Assembly (NCBI RefSeq): GCF_963924675.1
Contig: NC_089236.1
Coordinates: 28,543,319-28,607,318, forward strand
Direction of reading: 5' to 3'
Source: Phocoena phocoena
Lineage: Eukaryota; Chordata; Mammalia; Artiodactyla; Phocoenidae
Length of the DNA: 64,000 nucleotides
Both the position numbers and the translations under genes were made by a program. The notes under the pieces were generated by a model. It worked only from the letters and a program-made list of their open reading frames with translations. It searched no databases and was not told where the DNA came from. Position 1 is the first letter of the stretch, and each line of letters starts with the position of its first letter. Below are positions 1-12,319 of this stretch, in pieces.

Positions 1-3000
1 TCCAAGAAGAATATATAACAATTGTAAATATTTATGAAGCCAACACAGGAGCACCTCAATACATAAGACAATGTTAACAACCAGAAAAGGGTAAATAGAC
101 AGTAATAAAATAATAGTAGGGGACTTTAATACCACAATGACACCAATGGACTGATCATCCAAATAGAAACTAAAATAGAAAACACAGCCTTTAAATGACA
201 CAATAGACCTGATAGATTTAATTGATATTTATAGAACATTCCACCCAAAAGTGGCAGAATACACTTTCTTCTCAAGTGCACATGGAACATTCTGCAGGAT
301 AGATCACATCTTGGGTCAAAAATCAGGCCTCAGAAAATTTAAGAAAATTGAAATCATATCAAGCTTCTTTTCTGACCACAATGCTTTGAGCTTGGAAATC
401 AATTACAGGTAAAAGACTATAAGAAACAAAAATACATGGAGGCTAAACAGTGCACTAGTAAATAACCAAGAGATCACTGAAGAAATCAAAGAAGAAATTA
501 AAAAAAAAAATACATAGAAAATAAATGACAATGAAAACCCAAAACATATGGGATGCAGAAAAGCAGTTCTCAGAGGGAAGTTTATAGCAATTAAATCTCA
601 CCTCAAGAAAGAGGGAAAATCTCAAATAAACAATCTAACCTTACACATAAAAGAACTAGAGAAAGAAGAACAAAGGAAACACAAAGTCAGTAGAAGGAAA
701 AAATCATAAAGATCAGAGCAGAAATAAATGAAATAGAAATGAAGAAAACAGTAGCAAAGATCAATAAAACTAAAAGTTGGTTCTTTGAGGAGATACCAAA
801 ATAAGTAAACCTTTAGCCAGACTCATCAAGAGAAAAACAGGATGAAAATCAGTAAATGAAATGATAGAGGGGAAAACACAACTAACACCACAGAAATACA
901 AAGGATTATGAGACTACTACAAACAAATATATGCCAATAAAATGGACAACCATGAAGAAATCGACAAATTCTTGGAAAGGTACAATTTTCCAAGACTGAA
1001 CCAGGAAGAATTAAAAAATAAAAACAGACTTATCACAAGTAATGAAATTGAAACTGTAATTACACAACTTCCAACAAACAAAAGTTCAGGATCAGAAGCC
1101 TTCACAGGAGAATTCTATCAAAAAATTAGAGAAGAGCTAACAGCGATACTTCTCAAATCCTTCCCAAAAATTGAAGAGGAAGGAACACTCTCAAATTCGT
1201 TCTACAAAGCCAATATCACCCTGATACAAAAACCAGACAAACATATCACAAAAAAAGAAAATTACAGACCAATATCATTGATCAACATGAATACAAAAAT
1301 CCTCAAAAAAATACTAGCAGACAGAATCCAGCAACACATTAAAAGGATCATACACCATGAACAAGTGAGATTTATCCCAAGGATTCAAGGATTTGTCAAT
1401 ATATGCACATCAATCAATGTGCTACAACATATTAACAAATTAAGGAATAAAAACTATATGATCATTTCAGTAGATGCCGATAATGCTTTTGACAAAATTT
1501 AACACCAATTTATAATCAAAACTCTCCAGAAAGTGGTCATAGAGGGAACCTACTGCAACATAATAAAGGCAATATATGAGAAAACCATAGAAAACATCAT
1601 ACTCAATGGTGAAAATATTAACCATTTCCACTAAGATCAGTAAAAAAACAAGGAAGTCCACTCTTGTCACTCTTGTTCTCTGATTGCCATGGCAATCAGA
1701 GAAGAAAAAGAAATAAAAGGAATCTAAATTCGTAAACAAGTAAACCTGTCACTGTGTGCAGATGACATGGTACTATACATTGAAATACCTAAAGATACCA
1801 CAAGAAAACTACTAGACTAATCAATGAATTTGGTAATGTTTCAGGATACAAAATTAATGCCCAGAAATCTCTGGAATTCTTATAAACTAGAAATGAATGA
1901 TCAGAAAGAGAAATTAAGGAAACAATCACATTTACCATCCCAACAAAAAGAATAAAGTACCTAGGAATAAACCTACATAAGGGGGCAAAAGACTTGTATG
2001 TAGAAAACTATAAAACACTGATGAAAGAAATTAAAGATGACATAAACAGGTTGAGAAATATACCATGTTCTTGGATGGGGAGAATCAATATTTTGAAAAT
2101 GGCTATACCACTCAAAGTAATCTACAGGTTCAGTGCAATCCCTATTAAATTACAAATGGCACTCTTCGCAGAATTATTACAAAAAAATTTACAATTTGTA
2201 TGGAAGAACACAGACCCCAAATAGCAAATGCAATCTTGAGAAAGAAAAATGAACCTGGAGGAATCAGGCTACCCAAATTCAAACTATACTACATAGCTAC
2301 AGTAATCAAGACAGTATGGTAATGGAACAAAATACAGAAATATAGATCAATGGTACGAGACAGAAAACCCAGAGATACACCCATGCACATATGGTTTTCC
2401 TAATTTTTGACAAAGGAGGCAAGAACATACAATGGAGAAAAGACAGTCTTTTCAATAAGTGGTTTTGGGGAAACTGGACAGCTACATGCAAAAGAATGAA
2501 ATTAGGACAGTCCCTAAAACCATTAAAAAAAATAAACTCAAAATGGATTAAAGACCTAATGGTAAGACAGGACACTATAAAACTCTTGGAGGAAAAACAC
2601 TCTTTGACAGAAACCACTGCAAGGTCTTTATTGAACTACCTCCTTGTGTAAAGAAAATGAAAACAAAAATAAACAAATGGGACCTAATGAAACAAAAGTT
2701 TTGCACAGCAAATGAAACCATAAACAAAATAAAAAGACAGCCCCCAGGATGGGAGAAAATATTTGCTGATGAAGCAACCGATGAAGGATTGAAATCCAAA
2801 ATATACAAACAGCCCATGGAGCTCAATATCAAAAAAAATAAACAACCCAATTTAAAAATGGACAGAAGACCAAAATAGACATTTCACCAAATAAAACATA
2901 CAGATGGCCAAGAGGCACGTGAAAAGATGGTCAATATCACTAATCATTAGAAGAATGCAAATCAAAACTACAATGAGGGGCTTCCCTTGTGGCACAGTGG

Positions 3001-3642
3001 TTGGCAGTCTGCTTGCCAATGCTAGGGGACATGGGTTCGTGCCCTGGTCTGGGAGGATCCTGTGTGCCACAGAGCAGCTGGGCCCGTGGGCCATGGCTGC
3101 TGGGCCTGTGTGTCCGGAGCCTGTGCTCCACGATGGGAGAGGCCACAGAGGTGAGACGCCTGCATACAGAAAAAAAAAAAAAATACAATGAGGTATCACC
3201 TCACACCAGTCAGAATGGCCATCATCAAAAAATCTATAATCAATAAGTTCTGGAAAAGATGTGGAGAAAAGAGAACACATTTGCACTGTTGGTGGGAATG
3301 TAAACTGATACAACCTCTATGGAAAACAGTATGGAGGTTCCTTTAAAAATTAAAAATAAATACCATATGACCCAGCAATCCCAGACACATGTACCCCAAT
3401 GTTCATTGCCACACTATTTACAATAACCAGGACATGGAATCAAACTAAATGTCCATCAACAGATGAATGGATAAAGAAGATGTGTTACATATAGTCAGTG
3501 GAATATTACTCAGCCATAAAAAGGAATGGAACTGGGTCCTTTGTAGAAATGTGGACAGATATAGATAGTGTCATACAGAGTTAAGTAAGGCAGAATGAGA
3601 AAAACAAATATCATATATTAATGCTATATATGTAGAATCTAG
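1..3642 (+). pseudogene. L1 ORF2 (endonuclease/reverse transcriptase), decayed, partial
   Basis: ORF2p normally nicks target DNA and reverse-transcribes L1 RNA at the nick. Recognisable blocks in order: endonuclease segment (about 1-420, including a Ser-Asp-His-like stretch near 375-385), linker (about 450-930), reverse-transcriptase core (942-1502, continuing in other frames to about 2000), and C-terminal domain (1994-3642). The catalytic motif lies at 1755-1766 and reads Cys-Ala-Asp-Asp instead of the usual Phe-Ala-Asp-Asp. There are many in-frame stops and frameshifts; the longest intact piece is 186 codons. The SINE at 2979-3183 splits the C-terminal region. It is certainly non-functional. 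Confidence 0.93.
2979..3183 (+). mobile_element. CHR-type tRNA-derived SINE inserted in L1
   Basis: It starts with the GGCTTCCC head, has a degraded tRNA-like 5' part and the CHR body, and ends in a 14-nt A-run. It is flanked by a direct repeat TACAATGAGG at 2969-2978 and 3184-3193, and the L1 ORF2 sequence is continuous once the SINE and one repeat copy are removed. This proves insertion into an existing L1. Several CpG sites seen in the copy at 14798 are already lost here. Confidence 0.95.
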
Positions 3643-4079
3643 AAAAATGGTATAGATGATCCTATTTGCAGGGAAGGAATAGAGACACAGATGTAGAGAA
3701 CAAATGTATGGATACCAAAAGGGAAACGGGGAGGTGCTTGGAAGAATTGGGAGATTGCAATTGAAACTTATACAATATTGATACTATGTATGCAATAGAC
3801 AACTAATGAGAACCTACTGTACAGCACAGGGAATTCTACTTAATGCCCTGTGGTGACAGAAATGGGGAGGAAATCAAAAATAGAGGGACATATGTAAATG
3901 TATAACTGATTCATTTTATGATACACTAGAAACTAACACAGCATTGTAAAGCAACTACACTCCAATAAAAGTTACTTTTAAAAAAATAATTTTGAAAAGA
4001 AAAAAATAATTAAGGAAAAAATACCTTATTTTATCATAATTTATTCCTTCTTTGAAAATCTTCCATTCTTCTTAAAAAT

Positions 4080-4132
4080 TGATGTAGAGTTGATTTACAA
4101 TATTGTGTTAGTTTCAGTACAGCAAAGTGATT

Positions 4133-4181
<49 letters not shown>

Positions 4182-4567
4182 CAGATTATTTTCCATTATA
4201 GGTTATTATAAGATATTGAATATGTTCACTCTGCTATATGTTAAATCATTGTTGCTTATCTATTTTATGTGTAGTAGTTCCTATCTATTAATCCCATAGT
4301 TCTAATTTATACACCCTTCTTTCCTTTTCCCCTTTGGTAACCGTGAGTTTGCTTTCCATGTCAGTGAGTGCTGTTTTCGGTATAGATTAATTTGTATTAT
4401 TTTTAGATGTCACATATAAGTGATAGAATATATGATTTGGCTTTCTCTGTCTGACTTATTTCAATTAGTATGATATAGTCTAGGTTCATGCATGTGGTTG
4501 CAAATAGCAATATGCCATGCTTATTTATGGGTGAATAATACTATATTGTATATACATACCACCTCTT
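4080..4567 (-). mobile_element. Older L1 3'UTR fragment (left part of a split copy)
   Basis: Reverse-oriented L1 3' end (TTGATTTACAATATTGTGTTAG type) with an embedded (TA)n run. It is closely related to the segment at 52345-53184 and less related to the young L1s. It is interrupted at about 4567 by the full-length L1 at 4568-11872 and resumes at about 11873. Confidence 0.85.
4139..4180. repeat. (TA)n microsatellite
   Basis: About 40 bp of uninterrupted TA inside the older L1 3'UTR. A homologous, longer TA run sits at the same place in the related L1 at 52421-52489. Confidence 0.95.
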
Positions 4568-4932
4568 TATTTATAACATCTTTATTGGAGTATAATTGCT
4601 TTAAAATGGTGTGTTAGTTTCTGCTTCATAGCAAAGTGAATCAGCTATACATATACATATATTCACATATCTTCTCCCTCTTACATCTCTCTGCCACCCT
4701 CCCTATCCCACCCCTCTAGGTGGTCACAAAGCACAAAGCGGATCTCCCCGTGCTATGTGGCTGCTTGCCACGAGCAATCTATTTTACATTTGGTAGTGTA
4801 TATAACAACATGTCACTCTCTCACTTTATCCCAGCTTCCCCTTCCCTTTTCCTGTGTCCTCAAGTTCATTCTCTACATATCATCTTTATTGCTGTCCTGC
4901 CCCTAGGTTCTTCAGAACCATTTTTTTTAAAG

Positions 4933-4934
<2 letters not shown>

Positions 4935-4999
<65 letters not shown>
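4935..4999. repeat. (TA)n microsatellite at the ORF2/3'UTR junction
   Basis: About 65 bp of pure TA. In sister L1 copies this point is a short ACATATATATGG stretch encoding the last ORF2 residues, so the array grew from that seed. Confidence 0.95.
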
Positions 5000-5002
<3 letters not shown>

Positions 5003-8000
5003 AGCATATGTTACTTGTTTTTCTCTTTCTGACTTACTTCACTTTGTATGACAGATTCTAGTCTATCCACCTCACTACAAATAAATCAATTTCATTTCTT
5101 TTTATGGCTGAGTAATATTCCATTGTATATAAGTGCACATATTCTTTATCCATTCATATGTTGATGGACATTTAGGTTGATTCCATGTCCTGCTATTATA
5201 AATAGTGCTGCAATGAACATTGTGGTACAGGACACTTTTGGATTTATGGATTTTTAAGGGTATATGCCCAGTAGTGGGATTGCTGGGTCTTACGGTAGTT
5301 CTATTTTTAATTTTTTTTTAAGAACCTCCATACTGTTCTCCACAGTGGCTGTATCAATTTAAATTCGCAACAACAATGCAAGAGGGTTCATTTTTCTCCA
5401 TACCCTCCCCAGCATTTATTGCTTGTAGTAGTTTTGATGGTGGACATATCAATGAGTAGTTTTGATTTGCATTTCTCTAATGATTAGTGATGTTGGCAAC
5501 CTGTATATCTTCTTTGGAGAAATGTCTATTTAGGGCTTCTGCCCATTTTTGGATTGGGTTTTTTGTTTTTTTGATATTGAGCAGAATGAGCTGTTTCTAA
5601 ATTTTGGAGATTAATCCTTTGTCAGTTGCTTAATTCGCAGATATTTTCTCCCATTCTGAGGGCTGTCTTTTCATCTTGTTTATGGTTTCCTTTGTTGTGC
5701 AAAAGGTTTTAACTTAAATTGGGTCCCATTTGTTTATTTTTGTTTTTATTTCCATTTCAATAGGAGGTGGGTGAAAAAGGATCTTGCTGTTATTTATGTA
5801 TATCGTATTCTGCCTATGTTTTACTCTAAGAGTTTTATAGTGTCTGGCCTTACTTTTAGGCCTTTAATCCATTTGAGTTTATTTTTGTGTATGGTGTTAC
5901 GGAGTGTTCTAGTTTCATTCTTTTATACGTAGCTGTCCAGTTTTCCCAGCACCTTTTATTCAAGAGGCTCTTTTCTCCATTGTATATTCTTGCTTCCTTT
6001 ATCAAAGATAAGGAGACCATATGTGTGTGGGTTTATTTCTGAACTTCTATCCTGTTCCATTTATCTATATTTCTGTTTTTGTGCCAGTACCATACTGTCT
6101 TGGTTACTGTAGCTTTGTAATATAATTTGAAGTCAGGGAACCTGATTCCTCCAGCTCTGTTTTTCTTTTTAAGATTGCTTTGGCTATTTTGAGTCTTTGT
6201 GCTTACATACAAACTGTGAAATTTTTTGTTCTAGTTTTGTGAAAAATGCCATTGGTAGTTTGATAAGGATTGCATTCATCCTGTAGATTGCTTTGGGTAT
6301 TATATTCATTTTCACAATGTTGATTCTTCCAATCCAAGAACATGGTATATCTCTCCCTCTGTATTTGTATCATCTTTAATTTCTTTCATCAGTGTGTTAT
6401 AGATTTCTACATACAGATCTTTTGTCTCCTTAGGTTGACTTATTCTTAGGTGTTTTATTCTTTTTGGTGCAATGGTAAATGGGAATGTTTCCTTATTTTC
6501 ACTTTCAGATATTTCATCATTAGTGTATAGGAATGCAAGTGATTTCTGTGCCTTAATTTTGTATCCTGCTACTTTACCAAATTCATTGATTAGGTCTAGT
6601 AGTTTTCTGCTAGGATCTTTAGGATTGTCTATGTATAGTATCATGTCATCTGCAGAGTGACAGCTTTACTTCTTTTCCAATTTGGATTCCTTTTATTTCG
6701 TTTTCTATTCTGATTGCTGTGGCTAAATCTTCTAAAACTCTGTTGAATAATAGGGGTGAGAGTGGGCAACCTTGTCTTGTTCCTGATCTTAGTGGAAATG
6801 GTTTCAGTTTTTCACCATTGAGGACAATGATGGCTGTGGGTTTGTCATATATTGCCTTTATTATGTTGAGGTAGATTCCCTCTATGCCCACTTTCTGGAA
6901 GGTTTTTATCATAAATTGGTGTTGAATTTTGCCAAAAACTTTTTCAGTATGTACTGAGATGATCATATGGTTTTTCCCTGTCCATTTGTTAGTATAGTGT
7001 ATCACATTGATTTATTTGCATATAGTGAAGAATCATTGCATTCCTGGGATAAACTTCACTTGATCATGTTTTATGATGCTTTTAATGTGCAGTTAGATTC
7101 TGTTTGCTAGTATTTTGTTGAGAATTTTTGCATCCATGTTTATCAGTGATATTGGCCTGTAGGTTTTTTTTTTTCTTTGTGACATCTTGGTCTGGTTTTG
7201 GTATCAGGGTGATATTGGCCTCATAGAATGAGTTTGGGAGTGTTCCTTCGTCTGATATACTTTAGAAAGTTTGAGAAGGATAGCTGTTAGCTTTTCTCTA
7301 AATGTTTGATAGAATTTGCCTGGGAATCCATCTGATCCTGACCTTTGTTTGTTGGAAGATTTTTAATCACAGTCTAAATCTCAGTGCTTGTGATTGGTCT
7401 GTTTATATTTTCTATTTCGTCCTGGTTCAGTCTTGGAAGGTTGTGCGTTTCTAGGAATTTGTCCATTCCTTCAAGGTTATCCATTTTATTGGCATATTGT
7501 TGCTTGTAGTAATCTCTCATGATCCTTTGTATTTCTGCAGTCAGTTACTTCTCATTTTTCCCTTCTAATTCTATTGAATTGAGTCTTCTCCCTTTTTTTC
7601 TTAATGAGTCTGGCTAATGGTTTATCAATTTTATCTTCTTAAAGTACCTGCTTTTAATTATATGGATCTTTTCTATTGTTTTCTTTGTTAGCTTTTTCAT
7701 TTATTTCTGATCTGATCTTTATGATTTCTTTCCTTCTGCTACATTTGTCTGTGTGTGTGTTTTGTTTGTTTGTTTGTTTTTGTTGTTTTTTTAGTTCTTC
7801 CTTCTTTAATTGCTTTAGGTGTAAGGTTAGGTTGTTTATTTGAGATATTTCTTTTTTCATGATGTAGGATTATGTTGCTATAAACTTCCCTCTTAGAACT
7901 GCTTTTACTGTATCTCATAGGTTTTCAATCGTCATGTTTTCATTGTCATTTGTTACTAGGTATTTTTGATTTCCACTTTGATTTCCTCAGTGACCTATTG

Positions 8001-8775
8001 GTTATTTAGTTGTGTATTGTTAAGACTCTATGTTTTCGTATTTTTTACAGATTTTTTCCTGTAATTGATATCTAGTCTTATAGCGTTTTGGTCAGAAAAG
8101 ATACTTGATATGATTTAAATCTTTTTTTTACTTACCAAGTCTTGATTTGTGACCCAAGAAATGATGTATCCTGGAGAATATTCCATGAACACTTGAGAAG
8201 AAAGTGTATTCTGTTGTTTTTGAATGGAATGTCCTATAAACATCAATTAAGTCCATCTTGTTTAATATATCATTTAAAGCTTGTGTTTCCTTATTTATTT
8301 TCATTTTGGATGATTTGTCCATTTGTGAAAGTGGGGTGTTAAAAGTCCCTTTCTAATATTGAGTTACTGTCAATTTCCCCTTTTATAGCTGTTGGCATTT
8401 ACCTTGTGCATTGTGGTGCTCCTATATTGGGGCATAAATATTTACAATGGTTATATCTTCTACTTGCTTTGATCCCTTGATCATTATGTAGTGTCATTCT
8501 TTGTCTCTTGTAGTAGTCTTTATTTTAAAGTCTATTTTGTCTCATATGAGAATTACTACCCCTGGTTTCTTTTGATTTCCATTTGTGTGGAATATCTTTT
8601 TCCACCCCATCTCTTTCAGTCTGTATGTGTCCCTAGGTCAGAAGTGGGTCTCTTGTATACAGCATATATACAGGTACTGTTTTAGTATCCATTCAGCCAT
8701 TCTATGTCTTTTGGTTGGAGCATTTAATACATTTACATTTAAGGTAGTTATCAATATGTATGTTCCTATTGCCAT
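4995..8775 (-). pseudogene. L1 ORF2, decayed
   Basis: The start codon context at 8775 gives Met-Ala-Ile-Gly-Thr-Tyr. Recognisable pieces: endonuclease (around 8322-8128, with the HGIFSRIHHFLGH-type stretch), linker (7860-7654), reverse transcriptase (7005-6646) with the template/NTP region [14 protein letters not shown] intact, and palm-to-thumb (6644-6312). Multiple frameshifts and stops separate them. The end of the ORF, which reads Met-Leu-Thr-His-Ile-Tyr-Gly in other copies, is overrun by a (TA)n expansion at 4935-4999, so the native stop is lost. Non-functional. Confidence 0.9.
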
Positions 8776-8833
8776 TTTCTTAATTGTTTTGGGCTTGTTA
8801 TTGCAGGGCTTTTCCTTCTCTTGTGTTTCCTGC

Positions 8834-9725
8834 TTAGTGAAATTCCTTTAGCATTTGTTGTAAAGCTGGTTTTGTGGTGCTGAATTCTCTTACCTTTTGC
8901 TTGCCTGTAAAAGTTTTAATTCCTCCATCGAATCTGAATGAGCTCCTTGCTGGATAGAGTAATCGTGGTTGTAGATTTTTCCCTTTCATTACTTTAAGTA
9001 TGTCCTGCCACTCCCTTATGGCTTGCAGAATTTCTACTGATGATAAATCAACTGTTAACTTTATGGGGATTCCCTTGTATGTTATTTGTTGTTTTTCCCT
9101 TGCTGTTTTTAGTATCTTTTCTTTGTATTTAATTTTTGATAATTTGATTAATATGTATGTTGGCATGTTTCTCCTTTGATTTACACTGTATGGGACTCTG
9201 TGCTTCTTGGACTTGATTGACTATTTCCTTTCCCATATTAGGGAAGTTTTCAACTATAATCTCTTGAAATGTTTTCTCAGTTCCTTTTTTTTTCTCTTCT
9301 TCTGACATTCCTATCATTCAAATGTTGGTGTGTTTAATGTTTTCTCAGGAGTCTCTGAAGCTGTCCTCAATTATTTTCATTCTTTTTTCTTTATTCTTCT
9401 CTGCAATAATTATTTCCACTCTTTTATCTTCCAGCTCACTTATCTGTTCTTCTGCCTAAGGCATTTTGCTATTGATTCCTTTTTGATAATTTTTAATTTC
9501 ATCTATTTTGTTGTTCATCATTGTTTGTTTGCTCTTTAGTTCTTCTAGATCCTTTTTAAATGTTTCTTTTATTTTCTCCATTCTATTTTCAAGATTTTGC
9601 ATCATCTTTACTATCAGTACTCTGAATTCTTTTTCAGGTAGGCTGCCTATTTCCTCCTCATTTGTTTGGTCTCAAGGGTTTTTACCTTGATCCCTCATCT
9701 GCTGTGTGTCTCTCTGTCTTCTCAT
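8834..9725 (-). pseudogene. L1 ORF1 (RNA-binding protein), decayed
   Basis: ORF1p is a trimeric nucleic-acid chaperone that coats L1 RNA. The start Met-Arg-Arg-Gln-Arg at 9725 runs into a stop after 17 codons. The RRM-like middle (EEKKKGTEKTFQEIIVENFPN, 9317-9129) and the C-terminal domain (9166-8834, ending LQQMLKEFH) remain as separate frames. Its length of about 297 codons matches the other copies here. Broken by stops and frameshifts. Confidence 0.9.
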
Positions 9726-11872
9726 TTTGCTTAACTTACTGTGTTTGGGGTCTCCTTTCTGCAGGCTGCAGGTTTGTAGTCCCTGTTGTCTTTGGTGTCT
9801 GCCAACAGTGGCTAAGGTTTGTTCAGTGGGTCGTGTTGGCTTCCTGGTAGAGGGGACTTGTGCCTGTGTTCTGGTGGATGAGGCTGGATCTTGTCTTTCT
9901 AGTGGGCAGAAATGTGTCCGGTTGTGTCTTTTGCTGTGTCTTATTATGATTTTAGGCAGCTTCTCTTCTAATGGGTGGTGTTGTATTCCTGTCTTGCCAG
10001 TTGTTTGGCATGGGGTGTGTACCACTGTAGCTTGCTGGTTTTTGAGTGGATCTGAGTCCCAGCATTGAAGTGAGAATTTCTGGGAGAGCTTTTGCCATTT
10101 GATATTATGTGGAGCTGGAGGTCTCTGGTGGACTAATGTCCTGAATTTGGCTCTCCCAACTCTGAGGCACAGGCCTGATACCTAGCTGAAGCACCATGAC
10201 CCTCTCAGCCACATGGCTCAGGAGAAAAGGGACAAAAAAGGAAGAAAGAATGAAAAACATATATAAAATAATAAGATAAATTTATTTAAATATAAAATAT
10301 TGTTAAAAATAAAAAAAGGGAAAAAAAAGAAGAAAGGGGTGAACAACCAAAAAATCCACCTACATAACAAGTGCTAAAAACTAACCTAAAAAAAAACAAA
10401 AAACGTGCAGACAGAACCCTAGGACAAAATGTAATATCAAAGCTATACAGACAAAATCACACAAAGAAGCATACACATACACCCTAACAAAAAGAGAAAA
10501 AGGAAATATATATATATATATATACATATCTATCTATCTATATATATATATATAAAAAAGAGCAACCAAATCAATAAAGAAATCTATCAATGATAATAAA
10601 CTCTAAATACTAAACTAAGATAATCATAAAACCAGAAACCAGTTAGTCACATACAGCAAACCCCAAGTCTAAGTTGCTCCCAAAATCCAATGTTTCTATT
10701 TGGGGGTGATTTATTGTTTATTTAGGTATTCCACAGATGCAGGGTACATCTAGTTGATTGCATAGATTTAATCCACTGCTCCTGAGGCTGCTGGGAGAAA
10801 TTTCCCTTTCTCCTCTTTTTTCACACAGCTCCTGGGGTTCAGCTTTGGATTTAGCACCGCCTCTGTATGTTGGTCACCTGAAGTCATCTGTTTTTCACTC
10901 AGGCAGGATGGGGTTAACGTAGCAGCTGATTAGGGGGTTCTGGCTCACTCAGGCTGGAGGAAGGGAAGGATACAAAATGCAGGGCGAGCTTGCAGTGGCA
11001 GAGGCCGGCGTGACATTCCAACAGCTTGAGGCACACCATATGTTCTCCCGGGGAAGTTGTCCCTGGATCACAGGACCCTGGCAGTGGCAGGCTGCACAGG
11101 CTACCAGGAGGGGAGGTATAGACAGTGACCTGTACTTGCACACAAGCTTCTTGGTGGCTGCAGCAGCAGCCTCATGATTTCATACTCATCTGTGGTGTCT
11201 GTGCTGATAGCCGTGCCTTGCACCAATCTCTGGAGCTCGTTTAAGCAGTGCTCTGAATCTCCTCTCCTCGCACACCCCAGAATAATGCTGTCTTGTCTCA
11301 GACAATTCCAGACTTTTTCCCAGACTCCATCTCAGCTAGCTGTGGCTCACTAGCCTCCTTCAAGCTGTGCTTATGCAGTCAAACTTAGTCCTCTCCGTGG
11401 GATCTGACCTCCAAAGCCTCAGCTCTCAGCCCACACCACCCTGGGGGGTGAGCAGACAAGCCTCTCAGGCTGGTGAGTGCTGATCAGCACTGATCCTCTG
11501 TGCAGGAATCTTTCTGCTTTGCTTTCTGCACCCCTATTTTTGGGCTCTCCTCTGTGGTTCTGAAGCTTCCCCCCCACCACTCCTCATCTCAGCCAGTGAA
11601 GGGGTTTCCTAGTGTGTGGAAACTTTTCTTCTTTCACAGATCCCTCCCAGAGGTGGAGGTCCTGTCCCTATTCTTTTGTCTCCATTTTTTTTTTCCTTTT
11701 TCCTTACCCAGGTAAGTGGGGTGTTTCTTGCCTTTTGGGAAGTCTGAGGTCTTCTGCCAGCATTCATTATGTGTCTGTAGGAATTGTTCCACATGCAGAT
11801 ATATTTGTGATGTATTTGTGGGGAAGAAGGTGATCTCCATGTCTTACTTATCTGCCATCTTGAAGGTCTCTG
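9726..11872 (-). promoter_or_regulatory. L1 5'UTR with internal promoter region
   Basis: About 2.1 kb upstream of ORF1 in element orientation, more GC-rich (about 10780-11660) than the flanks. It shares its layout with 21584-23606 and 31060-33185. In the L1 family the 5'UTR carries an internal RNA polymerase II promoter. The motif AAGATGG (reverse strand, 11855-11861) lies 11 nt from the 5' terminus, matching the known YY1 position. An A/G-rich tract (10205-10340) and a TA/TATC tract (10506-10553) break the region. Promoter activity is inferred from family knowledge. Confidence 0.75.
10506..10553. repeat. (TA)n/(TATC)n microsatellite in L1 5'UTR
   Basis: Short TA runs flanking a CTAT run inside the L1 5'UTR. 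The L1 copies at 22.3 kb and 31.9 kb lack it at the equivalent point. Confidence 0.85.
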
Positions 11873-12319
11873 CATACCACTTCTTAAACCAACCATCTGT
11901 TTTTGGTTCTTGGGTTGCTTCTATGTCTTGACTCTTGTTAATTATGTTGCTATGAACACTGGAGTTCATGTATCTTTCTGAAGTACAGTTTTCATCTTTC
12001 CTGGAGATATGTCCAGGAGAGTGATTGCTGGATCATATGGTAGCTCTACTTTTAATTTTTTAAGGAACTTCCATACTGTTTTCCATAGTGGCTGCACCAA
12101 TTTACATTACCACCAACAGTGTAGGGGCATTCCCTTTTCTCCACACCCTCTCCAGCATTTATTATTTGTAGATGTTTTTGATGATAGCTATTTTGACCAT
12201 TGTGAGGTGGTAGCTCACTGTGGTTTTGATTTGCATTTCTCTAATAATTAGAGATGTTGAGCATTTTTTCTTATGCTTATTGGCCATCTCTCTGTCTTAT
12301 TTGGAGAAATGTTTAAGTC
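11873..12319 (-). mobile_element. Older L1 fragment, ORF2 C-terminus (right part of split copy)
   Basis: Continues the L1 that begins at 4080, with reverse-strand sequence of the ORF2 C-terminal Cys-rich region (near 12009-12250). Stops and indels are abundant. It ends at the SINE at 12320-12549; the expected next L1 sequence is not found beyond the SINE, so the L1 was already truncated there or lost sequence. Confidence 0.85.

Larger units (their letters stand above)
1..3985 (+). mobile_element. L1 LINE, 5' part beyond window, split by a SINE
   Basis: Plus-strand L1 that enters the window inside the ORF2 endonuclease domain and runs through reverse transcriptase, the Cys-rich C-terminus and 3'UTR. 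It ends with the typical L1 3' end (polyadenylation hexamer AATAAA at 3964-3969 followed by an A-rich tail). The reading frame is broken many times, so it is an inactive copy. A CHR-type SINE at 2979-3183 interrupts it with a 10-bp target duplication. No left TSD can be sought because the 5' end is outside the window. The family assignment rests on similarity to the better preserved L1 at 59391-64000. Confidence 0.95.
4568..11872 (-). mobile_element. Full-length L1 LINE, minus strand, nested in an older L1
   Basis: A complete L1 of about 7.3 kb. From right to left: 5'UTR (11872-9726), ORF1 (9725-8834), ORF2 (8775 to about 4995) and 3'UTR to a degenerate T-tail at 4568-4575. Flanking direct repeats CATACCACCTCTT (4555-4567) and CATACCACTTCTT (11873-11885) differ by one base. 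The right boundary reads TTCTT/AAA, close to the L1 endonuclease TTTT/AA site. The older L1 around it becomes continuous when this element is removed. The 5' end carries the CAAGATGG (YY1-type) motif close to the terminus, as expected for a full-length copy. Confidence 0.95.
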
